From: Occallatibacter riparius
GTDB lineage: Bacteria > Acidobacteriota > Terriglobia > Terriglobales > Acidobacteriaceae
NCBI RefSeq assembly: GCF_025264625.1
Contig: NZ_CP093313.1
Span: 5,766,001 to 5,830,000, forward strand
Direction: 5' to 3'
Length of the DNA: 64,000 bases
Shown here: positions 28,762 through 36,517 of the stretch, piece after piece
Numbering within the stretch: the first letter of the stretch is position 1
Layout of the letters: every line of letters begins with the position of its first letter
Position numbers and translations under genes: made by a program
Notes under the pieces: model-generated
Database searches by the model: none
Seen by the model: only the letters and a program-made list of their open reading frames with translations
What the model was told of the DNA's origin: nothing

Positions 28762-30840
28762 ATGAATTCCGCCGAGCCGAATTCTCCGAACCAGGCATTC
28801 ATCGGCGAAATCAGCGTGGACGAGATCGAAGCTCTTCAAAGTATCGGCATCGAATCAGAAGTCTCTGCCACAAATGAAGCCCAAATCGCCCCAGCCAAGC
28901 CGGTTCCGTTGCCCGGCAAGCAGCCGGTCATTCCAACGCAGCCGATTATTCCAACTCTTCCTTACCGCAAGGTGAGCGGCCGCTATCGCGGAACAGCAAA
29001 CGGATTTGTATTGGAACTCCGCGTGGACATCGACGGGATTCATCCGCTCCTGAAGGTGAGCGGCGACTACTTCAGCATGCAGGGAGCGACTCTGGTCTAT
29101 TTCGGCTCCTTCATCGTGAATGCGCCGCATGTGACCACGTCCAAGCAGTTCGTCACGATCACTGGAGTTGCTGCGGATACGTGGAATACCGCATATAACC
29201 ACATCAAGATCACCATCCGACGGAGCCTGCTGCTGCAGTCTCCAGCGCCGGCGACCGTGCAGTGGTTCGACGCGGCAGGTCACCTGGGTGCAAGCTATCT
29301 CTGCCAATACCAGTCGGCCTATTTCCGCAGAGTGGAGTTTGAAACCGATCGCGTTTCGGACGAGATAACTCCCCCTCTGGATGTCTATAACACCGGATCC
29401 CTGCCCTCGGGAGGGGCTGCCCGGAATCTCACGGTTGTGGACGCCTACAAGGAAGCGGGAATCGAACTGGTTCCGGACAGCGCGAGCGACGTTATTCCGA
29501 TGACCGAAGTGGGCGCCGACACGAAATGGAACGACGCGGAACTGCACGCATGCATGCAAAAGCACTTCAGCCTCTGGAAGGATGTGCCGCAATGGAAGGT
29601 GTGGGAAGTGCTGTGCTGGGCCCACGTCGAGGGACCCGGCTTGCTGGGGATCATGTTCGACCAGCAAGGGCCGCAACGCCAGGGGTGTGCGGTGTTCTAT
29701 CAGGGAATGAACGGAGTGACTCCTGCGATGCGGCGCGAGCAGCTCTACTGCGAAGTGCATGAATTGGGGCACTGCTTCAACCTGCTGCATTCGTGGCAGA
29801 AACAATACGCCACTCCTCCGCAGCCGAACCGCCCGTCGTCGTACTCGTGGATGAATTATCCATGGATGTTCCCTGGCGGCGGAGAAGGAGCTTTCTGGAG
29901 CGGGTTCGATTTCCACTTCGACGATCCGGAGCTGATCCATCTGCGTCATGGCTATTTCCTGGATGTGGTGCCGGGCGGACATGATTTTGGAGTCGGAGCA
30001 GCTCTTGAGGATAAGACGGCGTTCATCGATTCAATCACCGACAACTCCGGCCTCACGCTGACTCTCTCTACCGAGAAGCCGGCTAAGAGTGTTCTCTTCG
30101 GGGAGCCGGTTCATATCAAACTATCTCTTCAGGGGCGGCCGGGATCGACGGTTGATCCGCACCTGCAACCGAACGAGGGGCGAGTCCAGATTGGGATCTG
30201 TCGCCCGGATGGCAAAGTGCTCACTTATCGGCCGCTGATTGACCACTGCGTCAAGGCACAGCTGCTGACCATGGGCACGGAGACGCCGAAACTCGAAGAA
30301 CTGGTGTACTGCGGATATGGCAAGGACGGGTTCTATTTCGACCGGACCGGCTTCTACCAGATCCGCGCCATCTACAACGCTCCGGACGGCTCGCGTGTAA
30401 TGTCGAACATTTTGCATTTGCGCGTGAGACATCCAGTGAATGCAGCCGACGAGGATGTAGCGGATCTTCTCTTCGGCGACGAGCAGGGCACCTTGCTCTA
30501 CCTGAATGGTTCGGACTCGGAGTTCCTGAGGAAGGGCAACGAGCGCTTTGACGACGTGCTCGACAAGCACGCGAACCATCCGCTTGCGAACTACGTTCGC
30601 ATCGTTAAAGGGGTGAACGCAGCTCGCAAATTCAAACTGATCGACCCTCTAGCGGCGAAACTGGTGGTGCGTCCTCCGGATCCTGCGGCGAGCGTCAAGA
30701 TGCTGAAACTCGCAGTGGATCAGAAGATCCTGGCACTGGACTCCCTGGTATCAGAGCGTCTGCACAACGTGATCGCCGAGAACGAACGGGCAATTGGCCG
30801 CGTTGCTGCTGACGAAAAACGGGTCAAGGCTGCGGTATAG
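28762..30840 (+). CDS. Metzincin-like zinc metalloprotease, no signal peptide
   Basis: A 692-residue protein I do not recognise as a named family. Residues 1-65 are polar and Pro-rich with no signal peptide; 66-200 look like a beta domain (RKVSGRYRGTANGFVLELRV). Residues 225-400 carry a metzincin signature: HELGHCFNLLH (H333, E334, H337, H343) with Asn in place of the usual Gly, and a Met-turn candidate SYSWMNYPW (M364). After that come Ig-like beta stretches (SVLFGEPVHIKLSLQG; FDRTGFYQIRAIYNAPDGSR) and a helical C-terminus. A strong GAGGAGG precedes the ATG. A small beta-rich gene follows after 90 bases with its own strong ribosome site. Secretion would need a non-Sec route, or the protein acts in the cytoplasm. 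Confidence 0.75.
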   Translation: MNSAEPNSPNQAFIGEISVDEIEALQSIGIESEVSATNEAQIAPAKPVPLPGKQPVIPTQPIIPTLPYRKVSGRYRGTANGFVLELRVDIDGIHPLLKVSGDYFSMQGATLVYFGSFIVNAPHVTTSKQFVTITGVAADTWNTAYNHIKITIRRSLLLQSPAPATVQWFDAAGHLGASYLCQYQSAYFRRVEFETDRVSDEITPPLDVYNTGSLPSGGAARNLTVVDAYKEAGIELVPDSASDVIPMTEVGADTKWNDAELHACMQKHFSLWKDVPQWKVWEVLCWAHVEGPGLLGIMFDQQGPQRQGCAVFYQGMNGVTPAMRREQLYCEVHELGHCFNLLHSWQKQYATPPQPNRPSSYSWMNYPWMFPGGGEGAFWSGFDFHFDDPELIHLRHGYFLDVVPGGHDFGVGAALEDKTAFIDSITDNSGLTLTLSTEKPAKSVLFGEPVHIKLSLQGRPGSTVDPHLQPNEGRVQIGICRPDGKVLTYRPLIDHCVKAQLLTMGTETPKLEELVYCGYGKDGFYFDRTGFYQIRAIYNAPDGSRVMSNILHLRVRHPVNAADEDVADLLFGDEQGTLLYLNGSDSEFLRKGNERFDDVLDKHANHPLANYVRIVKGVNAARKFKLIDPLAAKLVVRPPDPAASVKMLKLAVDQKILALDSLVSERLHNVIAENERAIGRVAADEKRVKAAV

Positions 30841-30930
30841 CCTGGCCGACTTTGAGGTCCTGTTCAACTGCGGACCGGGGCGGGCAAAGCACCTGCCCCG
30901 GATCCCCAAGAACCGAAAGAGGAGAACTGG

Positions 30931-31227
30931 ATGGCTACTCTGAGCATTCTTCTGGGCGACGGATTTCGCGACGACGACGTCCTCGTGAAGATTGAGGGCC
31001 GGGATGTCGCGCGGAAGAGTCACGCCACCACGGATCTGCGCACATCCTCTGCGGGGTACGTCGAGGTTTCCCTCTCTCAGGCCGCGCAGCTCACGATCGA
31101 GGTGCCGAGGCAAGGGCTGACCGGAGTGGTGGACGTGGATGTCGAGGTCAATCCGTTTCTTGCCGTCTCTATCGAAAGCGGCGCTCTTGTATTCCGCAAG
31201 TCTGACAAGCCATTCCGCCTCATGTGA
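30931..31227 (+). CDS. Small beta-rich partner of the metzincin-like protein
   Basis: A 98-residue protein (MATLSILLGDGFRDDDVLVK...) with alternating hydrophobic strands and a pattern of a single beta-sandwich: VLVKIEGRDVARKSHATTDL, LTIEVPRQGLTGVVDVDVEV, NPFLAVSIESGALVFRKSDK. There is no signal peptide or membrane span. AGAGGAG lies about nine bases before the ATG. Its strict position behind the metzincin-like gene suggests a co-expressed partner, for example an inhibitor, substrate, chaperone or targeting module. No named family is recognised. Confidence 0.7.
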   Translation: MATLSILLGDGFRDDDVLVKIEGRDVARKSHATTDLRTSSAGYVEVSLSQAAQLTIEVPRQGLTGVVDVDVEVNPFLAVSIESGALVFRKSDKPFRLM

Positions 31228-31270
31228 AGGGGAATTCAAATCAGGCGTGCCATAACTCCCTGGAGATGTC

Positions 31271-32092
31271 CTATCGCAGCGCGACCGTGCCTTCGGGGGC
31301 TTGCATCAGTTCGTTCTTGGCTTGCTGCATTGTGATGCTTTGCGGGAGCTGCTTGAAGTGCGTCTTGATGTCATCTTCCTGCTCTGAGATGGTTTTGAAG
31401 ATGAGCGCGTGGCCGTTGATGTGGACATGGGTTTCAGTGATCTGCCAGATGCCATCGCCGGTCTCGCGGCGCTCGACGTCGAACATGCCGCCGGCATTCA
31501 GCTCGCCGAGCAGGCCGCCCATGATCTTCACGTCCTGAATCATTTTGCCCTTGAGGCTGGCGATGCGGAGCTGACGGGTGTCGACCGCCATATCGCCTTC
31601 CATTGCGGCGAAGACGCGGGCCTCGAGATCAGGCGGACGGAAATTGGGATCGGGCTTGAAGTGGAGGATGGTGTTGTCGCCCTGCTCTCCGGTTTTGGTC
31701 CAGATGAAGGCTTTCGGCAGCATCTGAAGCATCTCTGTGGCCTGCGCGTCGTCGTGCGAGGAGGACTTGCGGGCCTTGGCCTGGGCGCTGGTGTCGCCGA
31801 GGAAGCGGTTCAAGCGGTCGAGCTGTTCTGACTGGCTGAGCCTGTGGCCGTCGAGTTGGAGGATGCGCTTGAGGCTGCCGTTGGCGGTGTCGGCAACCCA
31901 CTGTTTCACGGGGCTTTCGGGCTTGCGATCATCTTCGTAGTAGAGCCAGCGAGTGTGATCGGCCGCGTCTTTGGCGAGCTCGTTCTGAACAGCTCTCTCG
32001 ACGAAGGCCCGTGCGTCCTGTGCCTGGATCTGGGCTGCGGAGGATCCGATGACACAGGCGGCGAGCAGCCACGGAATAGTCGCGCGCATCAT
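31271..32092 (-). CDS. Secreted hypothetical protein
   Basis: A 273-residue protein with a signal peptide (MMRATIPWLLAACVIGSSAAQIQAQ) and no further membrane span. The ATG at 32092 has AGGAG seven bases upstream. The mature part contains TRWLYYEDDRKPESPVKQWV, NTILHFKPDPNFRPPDLEAR, FAAMEGDMAVDTRQLRIASL and WQITETHVHINGHALIFKTI, which suggest a mixed alpha/beta domain somewhat like outer-membrane lipoprotein-sorting (LolA/RseB-like) folds. I recall similar secreted proteins in acidobacteria. Function unknown. Confidence 0.7.
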   Translation of the reverse strand: MMRATIPWLLAACVIGSSAAQIQAQDARAFVERAVQNELAKDAADHTRWLYYEDDRKPESPVKQWVADTANGSLKRILQLDGHRLSQSEQLDRLNRFLGDTSAQAKARKSSSHDDAQATEMLQMLPKAFIWTKTGEQGDNTILHFKPDPNFRPPDLEARVFAAMEGDMAVDTRQLRIASLKGKMIQDVKIMGGLLGELNAGGMFDVERRETGDGIWQITETHVHINGHALIFKTISEQEDDIKTHFKQLPQSITMQQAKNELMQAPEGTVALR

Positions 32093-32283
32093 TACAATCT
32101 CCTGATTGCAGGGCCGACAGGTGCACAAGCGCCCCGTGAACTTGGATGCATATTGAAGGGCCTGAAGGATGTTTCGCGTGTCGCAGCAGGGTGAGAGAGA
32201 CGGCGGATGAAGGCGATTGATCCTTTACAGGAGCGGAGTAGAATGAGGGCCGCGGCAGGCGCCGCGCACGCGCAGGAGGTCAG

Positions 32284-32577
32284 ATGATGAAGGCTTCTCC
32301 ACTGTTGGAAGTTGAAGTATCGCAGCGGCTTGCGGCGATTCCGAGATGGGCGGAAAAGAACAGCGAGATTACGCGGACGTTCGAGTTCCGGGATTTCAAG
32401 GCGGCGCTCGCATTCGTGAACAAAGTGGGTGAGCTGGCGGAGAACGCGGGGCATCATCCGGACATCGATATCCGATGGAACAAGGTGAAGCTGGCGCTGA
32501 CGACGCACGATGCGGGCGGGCTGACGAACAAGGATTTCGACCTGGCCGCCAAGATCGACGGCGTTGGCGGGATGTAG
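32284..32577 (+). CDS. phhB: Pterin-4a-carbinolamine dehydratase
   Basis: This enzyme dehydrates 4a-hydroxytetrahydrobiopterin and so recycles the cofactor of aromatic amino-acid hydroxylases; homologues also take part in molybdopterin and folate metabolism. The 97-residue protein has the family's catalytic block ENAGHHPDIDIRWNKV and THDAGGLTNKDFDLAAKID. AGGAGG lies seven bases ahead of the first ATG; a second ATG follows immediately. No hydroxylase gene is nearby, so the role here is open; the molybdopterin oxidoreductase a few kilobases away is only a loose hint. Confidence 0.93.
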   Translation: MMKASPLLEVEVSQRLAAIPRWAEKNSEITRTFEFRDFKAALAFVNKVGELAENAGHHPDIDIRWNKVKLALTTHDAGGLTNKDFDLAAKIDGVGGM

Positions 32578-32605
32578 TTAAGCGCGGCGGTTGGCGCAGG
32601 GGGCA

Positions 32606-34825
32606 TTAGTCCGCGGCGAGTTGCAGCGCCTCCGCAGCAGGCTCGCTGAGGGCAAGGACTGCCGGTGAGCGCTCGGCCTGCAGGCACTCGATCAGGCGAT
32701 GGCTTTCGACGGGACGGCAGAGAAGGTATCCCTGCACCTGGTCGCATCCGAGATCGCGAAGGACTGCCAGTTGTTCGGCGGTCTCCACGCCTTCGGCGGT
32801 GACGTTGAGATTGAGGCTACGGGCCATATTTACCAGGGCGGAGACTATGCTCGCGTCCTCCCGGTGCGCCGGCAGATCTCGGACGAAAGCGCGATCAATC
32901 TTCAGCTTGTCCATGGGGAAATGCCGGAGGTATCCGAGGCTGGAATAGCCGGTTCCAAAATCATCAAGAGCGAAGCTGACGCCGATCGATCGCAGTTCAT
33001 CCATGATGCGGCGAGGTTCGCCTTCGCGGCTGACAAGCAGGCTTTCAGTCAATTCCAGTTCAAGGCGCTGGGGAGAGAGTCCGGTTTCGTTGAGGATGCT
33101 TCGCACGAGGTTGCAGAAGTTGGCTTGCCTGAGCTGTACCTCCGAGACATTGACCGCCACGCGCGAATGGGCAAGTTCGCCGGTCCATGCCTGGGCCTCG
33201 CGGCAGGCGGTTCGCAGCGCCCACTCGCCGATGGGAAGGATGATTCCGGTGCGCTCCGCAGTGGGGATAAAGCGATCTGGCGACACGGATCCGAGTTCGG
33301 GATTGTGCCAGCGAAGCAGGGCCTCGCAGCAGGTGGGCTGGCCGGTGAGGAGGTCGATCTCCGGCTGAAACACCAGCGAGAGTTCGTTGCGTTCGATGGC
33401 GGTTCGGAGATTGTTCTCGACGGTGAGCTGTTCAAGGGCGAAATCCGTCATCTCAGGCCGGAAGAGCGTACAACAATTGCGGCCGCTGTCCTTGGAGGTG
33501 TACATCGCCGCATCGGCGTTCTTGATCAGGGTGTCGACGTCCTCCCCATGGCCGGGGAAGAGGGCGATTCCGATGCTGCAACTGATATTCAACTGCCGCC
33601 CATCGATCTCGAACCCCTGCTCGAGCCGGCGCAGCAGGCGCTCCGCAACAGCCGAGGCGTCGGCGGGGCCATCGACTCCGTTGATGACAAGAAGGAATTC
33701 GTCACCGCCCAGGCGGGCGATTGTGTCCTGTTCGCGCGCGCAGGTGCGGAGGCGATCTGCGAGCATTTTGAGCAGCCGATCGCCATAGGCGTGGCCGAGC
33801 GAATCGTTGATGTGCTTGAACCAGTCCATGTCGAGGAAGAGAACGGCAAGCTGTTCGCCGTGGCGCCGTGCGCTCGCCAGCGCTAGCTTCAGACGGTCAA
33901 AGAGCAGAGCGCGATTGGGCAATCCGGTGAGTGCGTCGTAGTAGGCGAGATAGCGAATCTGGTCATCGGCGACTTTGCGGTCAGAGATATCGACAACCCC
34001 GCCCTCAAGCACGGGATGGCCGGCGCCATCCACCAGCCTGACATTGCTAAGGGCCCATGCCCAGGTGCCATCGGCGCGGTGAAACAGGTGTTCGAAGTTC
34101 ACCAGTGAATCCGATGCAAAGTTGCCGCTGGACAAGGTGCGAATCATCTGCCGTGCCACGTCCTGGTGGGCCAGCAGTTCGGCCCTGTCTGCGAACCCGA
34201 GGATGTGCGCGCAGGCATCGTTGCAGTCCAGAACGGTTCCGTCGGGTTTGGCAGTAAAGAGCCCGGTCAGGTTTCGCTCGAAGGTGCGGCGATATCGCTC
34301 CTCGAGTGCGATTTTCGCCTCCATGTCCTGCTTGATGATGTCCATCTGACGGCGGACCTGACGGCGGAGCACGACCACCCAGCAGGCTACCAAGATGGTG
34401 AACACTCCGAGGGCGGCACCGATAGCCCGCATTCTTCGCGCGGTGAGCCGAGGCGGAGCGGAGATCAGGCGGACATCGAGGGCGCTACCCGTCACTCCCC
34501 GGTAACGAACATTAGCTTCTACCAAATGCATGGGAAAGCGGGGGTGGTAGCCGGGAGCGCGCGATTGAAAGGCGGCCGCAAGGGTGGTCACGTCGGCGAC
34601 AGGGCGATTGGAACGGAGGTCTTGCCCGCTGAGTTGTCGGATGGCGCGTACCGACGTGAGCGGACGTGCGGCGTGGGTTAAAGAGGCCGCGACCAGAACG
34701 CAGGCGACGAACAACACGACACTATCGGATCTGCTCACCCGTAAGCGCAAATAGGACGCAATTGCGCCCCTTCTGGTGAGTCTCTCCAGAAGCCGAGAAC
34801 GTATTCCCTGCGCAATTCGGTTCAC
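32606..34825 (-). CDS. Membrane PAS-GGDEF-EAL c-di-GMP enzyme with shortened sensor
   Basis: A 739-residue protein likely able to make or degrade cyclic di-GMP. Order: membrane segment (about 34-52), a short periplasmic part opening ARPLTSVRAIRQLSGQDLRS, second membrane segment (about 135-155), a PAS domain (FERNLTGLFTAKPDGTVLDC ... VDISDRKVADD), GGDEF (YYDALTGLPNRALLFDRL, RLGGDEFLLVI) and EAL (CCEALLRWHNPELGSVSP, ALDDFGTGYSSLGYLRHFPM, VTAEGVETAEQ). Both active-site motifs are intact. The periplasmic part looks like the one at 36518-38767 but lacks most of it, jumping from the LTSVRAIRQL opening to a short unrelated stretch. The start is GTG with GGAAGG close upstream. Confidence 0.92.
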   Translation of the reverse strand: MNRIAQGIRSRLLERLTRRGAIASYLRLRVSRSDSVVLFVACVLVAASLTHAARPLTSVRAIRQLSGQDLRSNRPVADVTTLAAAFQSRAPGYHPRFPMHLVEANVRYRGVTGSALDVRLISAPPRLTARRMRAIGAALGVFTILVACWVVVLRRQVRRQMDIIKQDMEAKIALEERYRRTFERNLTGLFTAKPDGTVLDCNDACAHILGFADRAELLAHQDVARQMIRTLSSGNFASDSLVNFEHLFHRADGTWAWALSNVRLVDGAGHPVLEGGVVDISDRKVADDQIRYLAYYDALTGLPNRALLFDRLKLALASARRHGEQLAVLFLDMDWFKHINDSLGHAYGDRLLKMLADRLRTCAREQDTIARLGGDEFLLVINGVDGPADASAVAERLLRRLEQGFEIDGRQLNISCSIGIALFPGHGEDVDTLIKNADAAMYTSKDSGRNCCTLFRPEMTDFALEQLTVENNLRTAIERNELSLVFQPEIDLLTGQPTCCEALLRWHNPELGSVSPDRFIPTAERTGIILPIGEWALRTACREAQAWTGELAHSRVAVNVSEVQLRQANFCNLVRSILNETGLSPQRLELELTESLLVSREGEPRRIMDELRSIGVSFALDDFGTGYSSLGYLRHFPMDKLKIDRAFVRDLPAHREDASIVSALVNMARSLNLNVTAEGVETAEQLAVLRDLGCDQVQGYLLCRPVESHRLIECLQAERSPAVLALSEPAAEALQLAAD

Positions 34826-34977
34826 AGCGCCTTCCGCGAGATAGCCCGCCCTGGTTGATTTATCGGAAGACTAAGAGAAAACTGCAGTGGCGCAACCGTT
34901 ACCGCACCGGTGAAATGAGCCAAAAGGGTCGCCGCCGGCGGGCGCGGATTGTTGCGGACAAGCGGCTGCGTTCATGC

Positions 34978-34983
34978 TATGCT
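34978..34983 (+). promoter_or_regulatory. -10 box of a possible leaderless transcript
   Basis: TATGCT ends six bases before a GTG at 34990, the same geometry as for uvrB. Seventeen bases further upstream is CGGACA, a weak -35. The absence of a Shine-Dalgarno before any in-frame start of the cytochrome b gene fits leaderless initiation at the GTG. Confidence 0.4.
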
Positions 34984-34989
34984 CCGCAC

Positions 34990-35727
34990 GTGCCAGCAAC
35001 GGCTTCCCTTCCTCAGACGACAATCCGGCGGCATACGACCCTGGTGCGCGTGACGCACTGGCTGACGTTCGTGTGCTTTGTGGCGCTGCTTGTGACGGGC
35101 CTGGCGATCGTTGTGTCGCATCCGCGCTTTTATTGGGGCGAAACCGGCAATGTGAACATGCAGCCGGCATTCGTGATTCCGATCCCGGCGTCGCGAGCGA
35201 CGGTGCCGACCGGCTACAACTACGTGATGCCGGATCATAACGGGGCAGGCCGGTACCTGCACTTTGAGGCGGCGTGGGGGTTGGTGCTGACCGCGCTGGT
35301 GTATGGGATTGCAGGAATTTGGACGGGGCACTTCCGCAAGAACCTGCTGGCAGGTCGCGGCGAGTGGAGCTGGCGTCCTTATTGGAAGCGGACTGCGCAG
35401 TATCTGCGGATGTCGCGGCCGGACACAGATGAGGCGGGAGCCTACAACGTGCTGCAGAAGGCAGCGTACGCGGGCACGGTGTTTGTGCTGTTTCCGGCGG
35501 TGATATGGACGGGGCTGGCGCTGTCGCCTGGATTCAATGCGGCGTTTCCATTTTTTGTCAATGTGCTGGGAGGCAGGCAGTCGGCGCGGACGCTGCATTT
35601 TCTGGTGACGATCGCGCTGGTGATCTTCTTTGTAGTGCACGTCGTGATGGTGGCGGTATCGGGGTTCAGGAGCCGCATGCGTGGCATGATTACGGGCCGC
35701 GTGGGAGACGAGGAGGAGGGCGCATGA
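34990..35727 (+). CDS. Cytochrome b561-type membrane heme protein (YedZ-like role)
   Basis: A 245-residue membrane protein of the cytochrome b561/bacterial cytochrome b type. Four or five membrane segments carry candidate heme-ligand histidines: RHTTLVRVTHWLTFVCFVAL, LHFEAAWGLVLTALVYGIAG, and LHFLVTIALVIFFVVHVVMV. It overlaps the molybdopterin oxidoreductase gene by four bases (ATGA), so the two should form a membrane electron-transfer pair. I prefer the GTG at 34990 because a -10 box sits six bases before it and the family usually begins just before this point; an in-frame ATG at 34915 remains possible. Confidence 0.85.
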   Translation: MPATASLPQTTIRRHTTLVRVTHWLTFVCFVALLVTGLAIVVSHPRFYWGETGNVNMQPAFVIPIPASRATVPTGYNYVMPDHNGAGRYLHFEAAWGLVLTALVYGIAGIWTGHFRKNLLAGRGEWSWRPYWKRTAQYLRMSRPDTDEAGAYNVLQKAAYAGTVFVLFPAVIWTGLALSPGFNAAFPFFVNVLGGRQSARTLHFLVTIALVIFFVVHVVMVAVSGFRSRMRGMITGRVGDEEEGA

Positions 35728-36482
35728 ATCCGATTTCGCGAAGGAAGCTGATCACGGGCGGGCTGGTGACGGCCGCGGGCGTCGCGGGCGTGGCTGCGGG
35801 TGTGCCGCTGGCGAAGAAGTATGGGCTGATTCCGCCGGATTGTCGCGGGGTGTACGGGCCGGGCGAGACTTTGACTTATGGCGTGCAGAGGCTGCTGACT
35901 ACAAATGCGATGGCACGGACGTTTCCGCGGGAGATGATCTCGAAGGTACCGTTTGCGAATGAGATTGCGCCGCCGAGCGATGCGTTCAAGAAGTTGGAGG
36001 CAGGCGGGTTCGCGGAATGGAAGCTGGCTGTGAATGGGATAGTGGCCCGGCCGACGGTGTTCTCGCTGTCAGATTTGAAACGCATGCCGGTGCATAGCCA
36101 TATCACCGAAGTGAGCTGCGAAGAGGGCTGGTCGTATATCGCGGAGTGGATTGGCACGCCGCTACACGGGGTTCTGCGAGAGGCGGGCGTGCTGCCGCAG
36201 GCGCGGTACATCGTCTATCGCTCCATTGAGAAGGATTGGTGGGAGAGCGTGGACATGGCGGATGCGATGCATCCGCAGACGCTGCTGACCTATGCAATGA
36301 ATGATGGGGAGCTGCCGGTGAAGTTCGGCGGGCCGCTGCGGCTGAGGGTACCGCGGCAACTGGGATATAAGAGCGTGAAGTTTGTCGTGGGCCTGACCGC
36401 GACGGATTCGATGAAGGGGTTCGGGAAGGGGCTGGGATCCGCTTCGCCGGAGGCGGGGTATGCATGGTATGCGGGGATCTGA
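35724..36482 (+). CDS. Periplasmic molybdopterin oxidoreductase (sulfite-oxidase/YedY-like)
   Basis: A 252-residue enzyme with a twin-arginine signal (SRRKLITGGLVTAAGVAGVA) and an oxidoreductase molybdopterin-binding domain. The conserved molybdenum-ligand cysteine is in EVSCEEGWSYIAEWIGTPL, and LPVKFGGPLRLRVPRQLGYK follows as in sulfite oxidases and MsrP/YedY. Methionine-sulfoxide reduction in the periplasm or sulfite/other oxidation are the options; sequence does not decide. Coupled by ATGA overlap to its cytochrome b partner, with GAGGAGGAGGG just upstream. Confidence 0.9.
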   Translation: MNPISRRKLITGGLVTAAGVAGVAAGVPLAKKYGLIPPDCRGVYGPGETLTYGVQRLLTTNAMARTFPREMISKVPFANEIAPPSDAFKKLEAGGFAEWKLAVNGIVARPTVFSLSDLKRMPVHSHITEVSCEEGWSYIAEWIGTPLHGVLREAGVLPQARYIVYRSIEKDWWESVDMADAMHPQTLLTYAMNDGELPVKFGGPLRLRVPRQLGYKSVKFVVGLTATDSMKGFGKGLGSASPEAGYAWYAGI

Positions 36483-36517
36483 CTCCGCTCAAACGGAGCC
36501 TCGATGGGGCACGCGAC

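Noticed and set aside
36483..36517. Terminator between the molybdopterin gene and the GGDEF gene
   Set aside because: Only a five-base stem (CTCCG/CGGAG) with no T-run; too weak to annotate.
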